Shown here: positions 37,901-48,089 of the stretch, one piece after another
Layout: each line of letters begins with the position of its first letter
Numbering within the stretch: position 1 is the first letter of the stretch
Source: Tubiluchus corallicola
Taxonomy: Eukaryota; Priapulida; Priapulimorpha; Priapulimorphida; Tubiluchidae
DNA length: 64,000 bases
Assembly (NCBI GenBank): GCA_030141605.1
Contig: JAQGDQ010000236.1
Span: 278,001 to 342,000, forward strand
Direction of reading: 5' to 3'
Position numbers and translations under genes: made by a program
The notes under the pieces: generated by a model
What the model was told of the DNA's origin: nothing
What the model saw: the letters and a program-made list of their open reading frames with translations, nothing else
Database searches by the model: none

Positions 37901-40900
37901 TGCCATTACTTTAGCACTATAATTTTAGTAGTGGCATTACTTTAGCACTATAATTTTAGTAGTGTCACTACCTTACCACTATAATGTTAGTAGTGGCACT
38001 ACTTTAGCACTATAGTGTTAGTAGTGGCACTACCTTACTACTATAATATTAGTAGTGGAACTGCAGTAGTAGCGTTACTACCCAACACTGTCTAGAGCTA
38101 CAACAAAAAAATGCGACACAGGAGGTTAATGACGAAAGCAACTAAAAGTGAAAAGGTTGGTTATGAAATATTGATTTCTTTGCATTTGAGAGGGTTTAAT
38201 AAGCACAGTGGAAATCTCAAGTTGTCATAATTTCACTTCTGCATACAGATTAGATTAGATTTAGATTAGATTAGATTAGATTAGGTTTGATTACATTTTA
38301 TTCGTCTCATTTAAAGTTACACATATAATACTAGATGATAAACACTACATTGAGATGGGGTGGAGAAAGACCATGAGGTCACCTAGCAGCCACCCCTATT
38401 TGTACCTGTGACACTGTTAGCAGCTTGTTGCGAGACATGTTTAAAAAAAATATAAGTATTATGAATTGATAATAGAAATTGTGTTAGCAACTAAAGAAAG
38501 ATATATTTGTTATCAATATCTGAATTACTTAAAGCCTTTTGTCAGTAGTATATAATGAAACAATCTGTTAAAAAGGATAAATTGAAGGAATTTATTACAT
38601 TTTTGTTTAAGTTTATCCATTATAATCTTTTTAACTTTTTTGCTAACATTTCTTATGCAAAACATGCTGTGGTTTTAATCAACTTTAAACTCAAATAATC
38701 CATAATAGTTTGCATCATTTGCATCATCTCGAGAACATCCTTTTCTTGACTTTTGCCTTGGGAGAGCGAGATACATTGTTTGATGTATTACACAGCTTTT
38801 TAATCAGTGAATTTGTCAAGAACCTAGTAGAAATCAGCCACACATTCAAAATATGTAGATAAACAACTGAGTGCATAGATAACAGTAACAGAATTTAGAA
38901 TAATGATGCTAATTGTTTAAACTGCAATGGAATAAATTATTCATGAATTTTTTGGAGATTGCTGTTAGGGGTGAGCATTCTCTATCAGAATGTGAATTCT
39001 ACTCGAATCGAATTTGTGACTTTCGAATTCGAATCGAACCGAATTTCAGTATTTCGTTTTCGAATCGAATTCAAATTGAGTTTGAAAGGTTTTCGAACAA
39101 GTTTTCGAACCACTAGTGAAAAGTGGTCTTACAAAGATCATGCATAGTACTTGATTTTGTTCTGCAGTAAAACCACGATTAGTTTATTAAAAATTTTGCA
39201 CAGGAACTGCAGCGAAATTGTGCTATTTGCATGCCGTTTCAAACATTTTAATGATGAAGAACATATAACTGCAGAATTATTCAAATCTATAATTTTAGGT
39301 TCGAATCGAATTCGAACTAAAAAAACTCTTTCGACTCGAGCGTTCGATCCTCATTCCTAATTGCTTTCAGTATCTTCATGTAGAGTGCTGAAGTGTCATT
39401 TGTACTGAAAAATCGAATTGTCGTATAAGTCACTCTGAAGTATTTTTTGTGATCATTTAAAATAATAAACAATGCTTCTACTAATAACAGTTATTCTTTC
39501 CTTTAGAGGACACAGTCTCTTTTATCAGTTATTGGGACAATTTGCAATGAAAAAGGCTTAGATTTTCAAAACTACCAGTGTCAGGGGTGCTCCCGTCCTA
39601 TTGGAATGAGTAAGTATCAAATTTGTTGAAGACAAGATTTTTATTTTAGCAAAACCGTATCATTTTTTAAAGTAGCGCTTTAACAGTTGATGATTTTATG
39701 ATGCAACTGTCTTTTGTTTTGCATTGAAACAAAATAAGGTGCTCATATGATGTCTTGCTGTGTGTTGAGTGTTGTTAATAATAAAACGTCTAACACCAAA
39801 ACTTTGTTTAGGCAATGTGCTCTGCAGGTAAGTCATGCTAAGGATCTTCATAAGCCAATAGTTTAGCATCCAATAGACTATTGAGATTGTAGCTAAAAGG
39901 AATGTTTGTTTGCAAACATAAACCATCCATAAATCGCCATATCTAAAACTACGTTATGGTGCTTCAAAGTAGAACACACGAAAAATTTGGTCAAATGTCA
40001 ATTTTTTGTTTTTTATAAAAACAAACGCTAAATACTGGGCTTTAATATTCTAGCAACAAATTGTCAAGGAAATGTTTAAAAAATGCTAAAAAACTAATTT
40101 TATAACCCTGTATTCACTTTTCTGTGTAGAAACTAGAACTACAATTGAGAAAAACTTGTATTTTCATACTCCGGTAATAGCTTATGGAAGCAGCCATTTT
40201 GCTTCAGCTTTTTCTGTTGCCAAGCCCAGATCTTCACCAGAAAGAGCCATCTACTGGATTTAAACTTAATATCAAAGGGTTCTTGCAAAGTTCATAGCAA
40301 TGAACGCTTGTGCTGTTACTAAGTATTTTGTAGAAATGCGGCAAAAAACAATGGATAACATTAACAGCGATTTTCTCAAAATTATGTTTTTCAGTGCATA
40401 GCCTGCACCTCAAATTCAATGTGGATTATCTCAGCTTAGAAATAACATAGAGTGATGAACTTGGTATCTGAATGCTCCTCATGAAATTGAGATTTAGGAT
40501 ATGTGAATAACTAGAAAAGCTTACTTGCCAACTTATGGACGATTTTGCTATGCAGACATACAAATAATAAACATCCAAGTAGATAATGACTTCTATTCTA
40601 TTATTCTCGTGTCGATGTTTCAGCTGCTTGGCTTTGATATTTTCAAGGCCAACTGTAATGAACAAACATGGACAAACATGTTATTATCACACTGCGTTTG
40701 GCACTGGTCAGTAAACTGTTTCTGCTACACACAAAGCTGAACATACGAAATCAAGTATAAATGAATTTACAACAATCAGTTATGTAAAAAAATGTAAAAA
40801 ATTACTTCAGACTCCCAACAAACATTAGTCAACAAACAACACACATGTTGTGTAGATACACATCGTTATAATAGTATTACCAGCATGTCTGTAATGAGTG

Positions 40901-43218
40901 AAATATTTCTTGTTTGAGTGATCAGCTGCATGTAGCTTAAGGGGCTACAGTATTCATTCAAATCCTCCACTCAGGTGTTAATTGAGTACATTATTACATT
41001 GATAATCAGGGGATCAAGAATTAGGACCAGCAATTTTGCAACATCATATGCACATGAATAAATTATTTCAGTAATTACCCAGGGGTCCTTGTTGTTGCTT
41101 TTGTTTGCACTCAGTACTGTGTGGCTATGGCTGTCTTTTCTTGCCTTAAGCTGTCAAAGTGCATTTTTGGCTTTTTTAGACTTGCATTAACTTCCTGCAT
41201 TAACACCTTATGCATTATGATTGTGTAAATACTGGTACTGTTATGTTTACCAATTGTTATGTGCCTTTCCATTGATACTGAACAGTGTATTAATTTTTTT
41301 TAAGAGCGAGAGGAATGGTCTGTGTTTGGCTGCTAAGTTAAACAATGCCAGCCCTGGCTACAAAAAGGATTGGAAAACTGCTTTTGTTAATTATTACTCC
41401 AGTACTGCCTCCTATTATTTGTGATTTGCTGATGGCTTGTACAAATTAATGTAGATTGTCCCAAGACACTTCTGCAATTATCCCAGTTTTCAGTATGCCA
41501 AACATTATAAAGAAAAAAACGAGTTCTGTATAGTGTGCTCTACCAGTACTGCTGGTTTTTCTGATGAAAATAATTACCGTTTAGTATTATCTGCATTCCA
41601 TATGTGACACTTTTTGTAATGCTGAATACGACTCAGTTTGCCTATGTGCATATTTTATAAAATTGTGCTTAACAAAGTTTTTTTTGCTGTTTCAGTATAT
41701 GGCAAAGCAAGAGTATGTTCATATGATGGTCACTATTATTGTTACGAATGTCATGAAAACGAGGAGAGTGTTATTCCTGCTAAGATTGTTCATAATTGGG
41801 ACTTCCGTAAGCACAGAAGTAAGCTTGATCTTGAAGTAAGATTAAACTGTTTCATTGTCACGTGTCGATGGGTAACACATCATTCAATTTACAAAAGATT
41901 AAATTTAGTACGAAAACTTTTAGCTAGAGCAGTCCTTGAAATTGTACAGGTGTTAAGACTGACTGACTATAATTTTTGCACTTTTTGCTACTAAAACTGG
42001 AATATCTGTACTTTTTATGAATTTTTCATACATAACACGACAGTATAATTTCTTCAAAATGTATACCTGTATACCTGTGCTAATGGGCTTTTCATATTTA
42101 ACTTAAGAACACAAGTTCCAAAGTGAAACTTCCCATCTTTTCAGTTGCAAAATACACAAAGCTGTTACTAGAACGAGTGATTGAAGAGCCATTGCTGGAC
42201 ATGAAGAAGCTTAATCAGTCTATTTACATGGCTATTAGTGAGATGAATGATACTTTGGTGAGTATGAATGAGAGAAAATGGTAAAATGCACATAATTTTC
42301 GTTGGCTATAAAATTGAATAATATCACATATTGGCTGACTAAGAATAATATTCAGGTTTTAGACAAGCAAGCTCGACCCGAGGGGTACATGGATCGCATG
42401 CGTTCTGCAAAATCTGTGTACACTCATATCTCGGTTTGCCGGACCTCGCTTTTACGGATATCGGAAAATTCGGACGAAATCTGGTCCGTTAAAAGTCCCG
42501 TTTAATGCGGACACAGTCCGATATTTTGTGAGCTGACCGCCAGTTGGCGGACTGTTACTTTGTTTACATCGTTAGATCAGTGTAACAACATGTTTATCTC
42601 TATGGATAAAAATATAGAGTCAACTATGCGGAGTTATTTGAGTCAATTGCCGACAGTTTTTATGTGCTTTTGCATAGGAGCAGCCCATACTAGACGTTCC
42701 TGAGGCAAAATACACGACGCCTACTGCATTCATTTAGTATCGGAAAATACAGACAATCGGACTGACGTCTCCCCGCTTTTGTCTGGCAAACCGAGATATG
42801 AGGGTACAATGAAAATGCTGCCTAATTTTTTGTCCAATATTAGATTCATGTTTTAACAACCGAACACTGCTTTGTAACTACTCAAAAAAGTAAAATTGTG
42901 CAGAAGTTAAAAGAGTAACTTGACTAGACTTGTACAATTCAGGGTAGCAACAGTGAAACATTTTTACCAACAGCACTTTGATTACTGATCGCGTAACCCA
43001 GAGAAATTAGCTACAGCTATTATAGTAGAAGCAACGGCCTATAGCAAGCACATTTTAATTTGATGCAATCAACTGGTCAAGCGTGGGTTGAGTTGTTTAA
43101 AAGAACTGTGCAATATGTCTTGTCTTACTGTTTATTCTGCAAAATTATTTCTTGCACTTCATCTAGTTAGAGAAGTGTAGAAGAGAGAGACAGGGAGAGA
43201 GAGAGGGAGGGAGGGAGG

Positions 43219-43250
<32 letters not shown>

Positions 43251-43317
43251 CAGACAGACAGACAGACAGACAGAGAGAGAGAGAGAGAGAGAGGGAGGGA
43301 CGGACGGACGGACGGAC

Positions 43318-43354
<37 letters not shown>

Positions 43355-45726
43355 GGGGAGGGAGAGAGGGAGGAAGGGAGGTAGAGAGAGAGATGAGCAG
43401 CACTGCAAAAGTCAAGGTGAGTATTTCTAATTTTCCATTGGTAGAAGACTTTTTGATTAGTTCTCTTCTAAGCAGTATTATTCGATCTAGGTGCTCAGAA
43501 GACAACTAAGCTTCCTAAAGACATACCTCTTCTCTTGCAAACAGTCAGTGGCTGATGAACTTCGAAAGATGGTGTGGCCTCGAGAATACCTTTTTGAAAA
43601 TGTGCATGTGTATTCATTGCAGGTTGGTATTACAGCTGCATAAATAATGGCATATTAAGGCTCTCACCTACTAGTCTCGCCTTTCTTGTAAGCTAGAGGT
43701 TTTTAAATTGATATTCTTGTTACCGATGTCGCCTTTAAATTGCAGTAACTTCTGTAATTACGTTACAACATTTGTCATTATCAAAGACTTCTTATCTTTT
43801 AGTAAAAATTATTAATGTTTTTTAAGTATCCTGAAATTTTACAAAATATTTCAACAGCTACTAAATGTGTAAGACTAAAATAGGCATTCTCTTACATTAA
43901 AAACCATTTTATATATTTTTCTTCACCTCTCTGATATCTACATCTGCCTTTTTTAACTTTACTTGATGAAATGGGCATCATAAATTTATGTTGTTGTATC
44001 AAGTTAGATAAAGTTAAAAAAATTAGATATGTATGTCAAACTAAATAACTAAACTAAATATTGGTAGATTGTATCAATAGAAGTAAACCACTACAAAAGT
44101 TGAGATTTAGTGTACTTCATGTACACTAATGTAGAAAGTTTTGTTCTGGAGTCATTAATTGGAGTGTTTAATTTAGAGCTTCGGTGCTTTTCAACAAGCA
44201 GTTTTAGCATCAGGGAGTCACAGCCACAAGTTAATATGTTTCCATTACAGGTCCTGATGTTGGCAGGGTCTTGCTTAAAGGCATTGTAAAAAATCTTCAC
44301 TATGTAATGTTGTAGATAGGTTTAGTATGGGGTCAGTTTGACAGAAGAAGGTCTCATTTGACAATGGCAGAACCAAAATTTGCTAAGCAAGCATTAAGTA
44401 GGTGGAAAAAACTGCCAAAAGTGGCAATTTCGCAATTAATTGTATGGTATTTGCATTTTCTAGTTTGTGTTAAAGAATTTTCATTTTGGAAGGAGTATAC
44501 AATTCCTCACACAATTTAAATACTTAACCCTAACCCTAACCCTAACCCTAACCCAAACCCTAACCCTAACCCAAACCCTAACACTAATCCTAACCCTAAC
44601 CCTAACCCAAACCCTAACACTAATCCTAACCCACTTCACGAACTAATTTCTTGTGTGTGAGGAATTATAAACTTGAGACTTTTTTTCATAATGATTTGAT
44701 AGTGCATTGACATCCTGTTCTTATTAGCTAGCAGAATATGAGCTGATGTAATTTGTTTTGGTTGAGTGTTTAATAATTAATTTTAATTAATTTATTGCAC
44801 TGTTAAACATAGTTATTACCCAGCCTAATGATTAATGACTAAAGCTAATTGAAAGACTCTATTTAAATTATTGAATCATGCAATAATCGAGTCTGACACA
44901 AGCAAATTAAACGTAGATTTCATCAGCAATATATTTAATAGACAAACTGTACCTGTAGTGAACTGTCTTTCATTTATAACAATCTTTTTGCATTGCAGGA
45001 TTTGATTCAAGTACATTCTGGGGTGCTTCAACAAACACTGACTAAGTTCAATGGCTTTTGCATAAAGCATGTGCAGAACTGCCCCCTATGTCTCCAAAAG
45101 GGTTTTATCTGTGAAGTTTGTCACAACAAAAAAGCCATCTTTCCTTTCGAAACTGCATCTACATACAGGGTATTTTTTTATTTTTTCTAATTTCTTTGCA
45201 TTTTACTTTAAATTTTGTTGAAAATTATTTTATTATCTCACAGTATCACTTTCCATTTGCCCCATTGTTTGAACTTTCATTTTCTTTCTCTTCTTTTTTC
45301 TTCCTTTTTTGTTTTTGTATCTTCTTTTGCTTGCTTTTCTCTTTTGCCTCTTTTTCCCACCTCCTACTTGTATCCTTCTCTCTCTGCCTCTCTCTCTTTT
45401 TTCTCTCTTTCTCCAACCTATTTTTTATTTATCTGTACTTGTGTCTGTCAGTCTGTTAGATCTGTCTATTTATCTACCTGTCTATCTTCTTACCTACCTA
45501 CCTACCTGTCTGTCTATCTGTCTGTTTATCTATCTACCTATCTATTTACCAATATATATATCGATCTGTCTGTCTGCCAGTCTGTTGCACCTGTCTATTT
45601 ATCTACCTGTCTACCTACCTACCTACCTGTCTGTCTGTCTGCCTGCTTGTCTGTCTGTCTGTTTATCTATCTACCTATCTATTTACCTATATGTCTGTCA
45701 GTCTGTCTGTCTGTCGATCTATCTAC

Positions 45727-45769
<43 letters not shown>

Positions 45770-46232
45770 TCTAACTATCTGTTTATCTGTCTGTCAGTTT
45801 CTGGTTACCTGCCTATTTTCTATATCTCCTCTATGTGTTTGTCTATGTGTTCATCAGTCTGTTCGTTTATCTACATACATATCTAGCCAACCCTCTATCC
45901 ATACATCAACTGTTTATCTATGTACCTACTTACTTTATTTATCTTTTTGTGTTTTTTCTCACCTCACTTAATTACGAATATAATCATGTGTTTTCTCACA
46001 GCTGCTAAATTTGATGAACTTTATTTCTTAGTATTTAGTTAGCTAGGTAAGAATTGAGTTAGCTACTAAATTGTTTTTATAGTGTGACAAATGTCAGTCC
46101 GTGTTTCACAAGGGATGCATGAATGAAACGAAACCATGTCCAAAGTGCGAGCGACTGGCGCACCGTCGGCAACTACTGGCTTCTAAAGATTATGCTTGTT
46201 TACCAGACGATGTCCATGATGATGGTGATTGA
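22904..46232 (+). CDS. PLEKHM1: PLEKHM1-like RUN + Rubicon-homology protein (first coding exon not found)
   Basis: Nineteen exons: 22904-23027, 25090-25210, 25798-25893, 27029-27108, 28388-28458, 29852-29965, 30633-30755, 31456-31569, 31696-31953, 33077-33229, 34525-34649, 36880-36990, 39507-39609, 41696-41818, 42145-42257, 42356-42415, 43545-43622, 44999-45169 and 46083-46232. Phases agree throughout, giving 761 aa plus a partial codon. Exons 1-6 encode a RUN domain, exons 7-12 an acidic linker with an LIR-like DFEVL, and exons 13-19 a cysteine-rich Rubicon-homology (RH/DUF4206) domain. Vertebrate PLEKHM1 links Rab7, HOPS and LC3 on late endosomes and autophagosomes. The two PH domains of vertebrate PLEKHM1 are not seen, so the layout equals that of Rubicon, but the RUN and RH sequences look closer to PLEKHM1 (GLDFQNYQCQGCSRPIG, SVIPAKIVHNWD). 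The first intron uses GC-AG. Exon 42356-42415 is less certain than the others. Confidence 0.9.
23028..23033 (+). promoter_or_regulatory. Non-canonical GC 5' splice site
   Basis: The exon ends ...GTC TAT AG and the intron begins GCATGT. Only this cut lets the AG join the T at 25090 to make AGT and keep the RUN frame (VYSGDAAN). The nearest GT (23032) would shift the frame. Confidence 0.7.
23481..23620 (+). mobile_element. tRNA-derived SINE, copy 1
   Basis: A pol III box A-like GGCAGAGTGGTC and a box B GGTTCAAGTCC (23534-23544) are spaced as in a tRNA. They are followed by a TTTCACATTTCCTTTCTTTC-like body that resembles the copy near 24150. It lies in the first visible PLEKHM1 intron. The 3' boundary is approximate. 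Confidence 0.65.
24150..24290 (+). mobile_element. tRNA-derived SINE, copy 2
   Basis: Box A TGACCTAGTGGTTAAGG and box B GGTTCAAGTCC (24196-24206) are followed by TTTCACGTTTCATGTC, as in copy 1. The tRNA-like head has degenerate stems. It ends next to the piggyBac-like element at 24307. Confidence 0.68.
24307..25011. mobile_element. piggyBac-like MITE, copy 1
   Basis: The element is flanked by TTAA (24303-24306 and 25012-25015). Ends are CTTCTTCAGGACCT and CTCCTAAAGGAG, an imperfect inverted repeat. It is about 705 bp, non-coding, and similar along its length to 36014-36747. The TTAA target and TIR type fit the piggyBac superfamily. Confidence 0.8.
27995..28310 (+). repeat. Dispersed repeat, copy 1 (inverted copy at 40.25-40.56 kb)
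   Basis: Shared words with the reverse complement of 40245-40560 include GCATAGCAAAATCGT, TTATTCACATAT, CACTCTATGTTATTTCTAAG, CTGAGATAATCCACATTGAA and GAGAAAATCGCTGTTAA. Both copies lie in PLEKHM1 introns. Class unknown; no termini were identified. Confidence 0.75.
29139..29330. repeat. Degenerate short tandem repeat (GGGGTTTACTGTAGACCT type)
   Basis: Variants of GGGTTTA(C/T)TGTAGA.CT(T/A) recur about every 25-30 bases over roughly 190 bp in the intron before the last RUN exon. The units are strongly diverged. Confidence 0.5.
31215..31325. repeat. GT-rich degenerate microsatellite
   Basis: A (GT)n tract passes into GCGTGCGTGTGTGCGAGCGC-like sequence and TGCGTGTTCATG units. It lies in a PLEKHM1 intron. 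The histidine-rich frame on the minus strand is an artefact of the repeat. Confidence 0.85.
32250..32754. mobile_element. pogo/Tigger-like MITE
   Basis: The left end CAGTCTAGCCTCGTTATCTC and the right end, whose complement is AGTCTAGTCTCGTTATCTCG, form inverted repeats of about 22 bp. The left flank is TA, as expected for Tc1/mariner-pogo elements; the right TA is not intact. The 505 bp interior is non-coding and repeats the word TCTCGCC. Confidence 0.75.
34680..35240. repeat. Region of reiterated TTTTGCGAC / GTCGCAA words
   Basis: About 550 bp are enriched in variants of TTTTGCGAC, GTCGCAA and TTTGGCGAT in both orientations, much richer in CpG than the surroundings. Overlapping long frames occur on both strands but none has a codon pattern or a recognisable domain. 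It is probably an old transposon interior. It starts about 30 bp after the exon ending at 34649. Confidence 0.45.
36014..36747. mobile_element. piggyBac-like MITE, copy 2
   Basis: The element is flanked by TTAA (36010-36013 and 36748-36751), with ends CTCTTTCGGAACC and GGTCCTGAAGGAG. It matches copy 1 throughout, for example TTTTCTGCTACTGTATGA and GAAATTTC(T)CTGC. It lies in the intron before exon 36880-36990. Confidence 0.85.
36937..36951 (+). other. LIR-like motif DFEVL in the PLEKHM1 linker
   Basis: The frame reads SPDESDFEVLPFG. Acidic residues precede an aromatic residue and, three positions on, a leucine, matching the [W/F/Y]xx[L/I/V] core of LC3-interacting regions. Vertebrate PLEKHM1 has a functional LIR (EWVNV). 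Function here is inferred. Confidence 0.55.
37095..38090. mobile_element. hAT-like element with internal minisatellite
   Basis: Ends are CAGAATTGG (left) and CCCAACACTG (right, complement CAGTGTTGGG). The flanks TCTAGAAC (37087-37094) and TCTAGAGC (38091-38098) match at 7 of 8 positions, a typical hAT target duplication. The 996 bp carry no transposase. A 31-bp tandem repeat fills the right third. Confidence 0.82.
37789..38068. repeat. 31-bp minisatellite, about nine units
   Basis: The unit contains ACTATAATTTTAGTAGTG then GCATTACTTTAGC, with single-base variants between units. It is inside the hAT-like element and its units resemble the element's own TAGTAGTGG-type subterminal sequence. Confidence 0.9.
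38250..38400. repeat. (GATTA)n tract joined to a LINE-like tail
   Basis: GATTAGATTAG repeats are followed by TTTATTCGTCTCATTTAAAG and a GGTGGAGAAAGACCATGAGG stretch. A simple-repeat junction of this type is common at the 3' end of a LINE. The family was not identified. Confidence 0.4.
38966..39359. mobile_element. hAT-like MITE rich in TTCGAATCGAA
   Basis: Ends TAGGGGTGAGCATTC and (complement) TAGGAATGAGGATCG bound 394 bp. The flanks ATTGCTGT (38958-38965) and ATTGCTTT (39360-39367) match at 7 of 8 positions. The interior repeats TCGAATCGAATTCGAA-type palindromes. Confidence 0.82.
40245..40560 (-). repeat. Dispersed repeat, copy 2
   Basis: It is the reverse-complement relative of 27995-28310, from TGCATAGCAAAATCGTCC to CGCTGTTAATGTTATCC. 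It lies in the PLEKHM1 intron 39610-41695. Confidence 0.75.
42421..42804. mobile_element. pogo/mariner-like MITE abutting a splice donor
   Basis: TA flanks the element on both sides (42419-42420 and 42805-42806). The ends CACTCATATCTCGGTTTGCC and (complement) CCCTCATATCTCGGTTTGCC are almost perfect inverted repeats. The 384 bp interior is non-coding. The element starts six bases into the intron after exon 42356-42415. Confidence 0.88.
43175..43396. repeat. (GA)n / GACA / GGGA polypurine microsatellite
   Basis: About 220 bp of nearly uninterrupted purines on the + strand, with inner GACA and GGAC sub-arrays. It lies about 150 bp before exon 43545-43622. Confidence 0.95.
44500..44667. repeat. 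Telomere-like (CCCTAA)n array inside inverted repeats
   Basis: Seventeen hexamers (44527-44628) are of CCCTAA type with CCCAAA, CACTAA and TCCTAA variants. The last twelve hexamers are two copies of the same six-hexamer series. On either side lie inverted repeats, CAATTCCTCACACAA (44500-44514) and the complement of TAATTCCTCACACACAA (44651-44667), flanked by TA. It sits in the PLEKHM1 intron 43623-44998. Confidence 0.9.
45420..45930. repeat. (TCTG/TCTA/CTAC)n tetranucleotide array
   Basis: About 510 bp of mixed TCTG, TCTA and CTAC tetramers in the last PLEKHM1 intron, preceded by a pyrimidine-rich tract from about 45240. Two 220-residue frames across it are artefacts. Confidence 0.95.
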
Positions 46233-46575
46233 AACCCTGACATTCAATTAAGACTATCGATGTTAATTAATTTTTAATAAGTTTAGTGGATTATTAACGC
46301 TAAGAAGATTCAAGCCATTAGTAGCTAGAGTAATGAGTTTCTTATGATCATCTTGCAAGATTGAATATTTTGTTTCAGGAAATTAATTATCTTAGTTGTG
46401 AAAAATATTTGTTTGAAGTTCATGGCTTGTCGACAGTGTTTATTCAACTGCTTATTTCATTAATGTCCATCATGACAATGTGAAATTATGACATTATGTC
46501 AATGCCAGGAAATTATCTTTTCTACTGAACTTATTTTTGGGAGCAAGCCCAGCCTCTAGCCTTTAGTTGTTTCGA

Positions 46576-46581
46576 AATAAA
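46576..46581 (+). terminator. PLEKHM1 polyadenylation signal AATAAA
   Basis: An AATAAA about 345 bases after the stop codon; further candidates lie downstream. It predicts cleavage near 46600. Confidence 0.5.
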
Positions 46582-46599
46582 AATATATTTTAAAATTTG

Positions 46600-47819
46600 A
46601 ATTCTATTTGATAGTGAAAGATTTAATTTTGATGTTTCCAAGGCAGCTTCACAGTATGATACGTTTTCTTGAATTATTTTAAATTAGTTGGAAAAAGTTA
46701 TTGCAATTTCAGTGCTTCATGACAGTGAACTTTTATTCCAGCAGTTTATCACAGTTTCTGTGTAAATAATCAAATTTTTGTAACTTTTAAAGTTTACATA
46801 ACTTTTATATGGGACCAAGTAAGTCCGAAATAGTGGGAAAGTCAGAAATCAAATTATTGTCAATGCTTTTCTGCTGTTGATTGTACAAAGTCTATGAAAA
46901 AATCAAAATCATTAGTCAAATGGTACTCACTTTTCGTGTGTAGCTGTAAATTCAACTCTGCAACCGTGTCTACTATATCAATGAATTTAAAAATAGGCCT
47001 ACCTCTATTTCACGCTTATTAAACTATGAAACATGGGGGCAATTATTTGATTCCTTAGCACTGTGATTAGTTCTGCATTGAGGAGCAAAGATTAGATGCT
47101 TTGTTCAAAAAATCAATTGATGTTTGCATGTAAATAATGAACATCTGTCATTAGTGCTGCATTGTGTTGTGTGTATCGTATTTCAGACTGTGGTTTTGTG
47201 TTGAAATACTGATTACCACTGTTTATTGTTGAAATCTCAGTATTTTCTAAAATACCTTTTGTAGACTGAATTTTCTACAAACTTTTGTCTATTGTACAGA
47301 TAAACGAATTAATAAATTATAACCCATATACATTATTTTAATCTTTTTGTACTGGTAAAACATTTTGTTTCACTCTTGCAATGTTTTAAGCTAGTCTTAT
47401 TATGCTAAATAAATGTCTCTTTTCAAAATCATAAGTCCTGCCCTTGCAGGCTTGCATTTATTGCAAATTTTGCTAAATCGCTAAGAGTGGATGGCGACCT
47501 CTGAATGGTCAAATAAATGACCACATAACTATTGTATACTGAAAACTCGCTGATGGTAGTTTCGAAAAGATGAAATCCATTTTTTTACAATCCAGCTCGC
47601 TGTAAAAACCAGTTTTTGGCATTCAACAGCAGGGTGTACTGATCTGCATGTTTGTGGCATGACCGGAACCTAATTCGTTAACAAAACAGTGCCTCTAAGA
47701 TGAGCAACTGAACTGACAGGGGTGTCACATTTCCCATTTGGTAATGAATCATCCTTCTATGAGGAAAACAGCCAATATGCAGCGAAAGTTTATGCTTGAA
47801 TACAACGGTAAACTTGAAA
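46600..47819. other. Intergenic region, no gene seen
   Basis: AT-rich sequence between the PLEKHM1 3' end and the repeats near 47.8 kb. I looked here on the minus strand for the missing PAPSS exons and saw none of the APS-kinase or ATP-sulfurylase motifs. Confidence 0.45.
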
Positions 47820-48089
47820 TTTACATTTCTAAACTTAAAATTTGCCGAGTTTTCGTTCGTAAACTGAATTTTCGTAGCACTTTTCTTCGTTTTGCAAACA
47901 CGTAACGAGCTCGTTGAACGTTTGTGCTGTTGAAAATTATGTTTATGACGTCATCACTCACTGGGTCGCCGGCCATTAATTAAGTTTTCAACCTAATATT
48001 TAATTATCAGAAGCACTTTGACATTATTATAAGTGTTAGTGTTATCGTACTTCAAAGTTGGATAGGATACAAAAATCATCCTGTCTTCC
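47820..48089 (+). mobile_element. GGAAAACCGGA-family element, partial copy C
   Basis: It shares GTGCTGTTGAAAATTATG, GCCATTAATTAAG, TTTTCAACCTAATATTTAAT and ATCATCCTGTCTTCC with the right half of copy A (11444-11991), in the same orientation. The left half is missing. Confidence 0.65.

Larger units (their letters stand above)
39507..46232 (+). other. Rubicon-homology (RH) zinc-binding exon block of PLEKHM1
   Basis: The cysteine/histidine pattern is CQGCSRPIG, YYCYECHENEESVIPAKIVH, CPLCLQKGFICEVC, FPFE, CDKCQSVFHKGC and CPKCERL. In PLEKHM1 and Rubicon this domain coordinates zinc ions and binds Rab7. Every expected metal ligand of the C-terminal fingers is present. Confidence 0.9.

Noticed and set aside
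43163-43505. Serine/leucine-rich minus-strand frames
   Set aside because: They are produced by the GA-rich microsatellite and have no splice or domain support.
45118-45971. Three overlapping frames of about 110-220 residues
   Set aside because: They arise from the pyrimidine tract and tetranucleotide repeat in the last PLEKHM1 intron.
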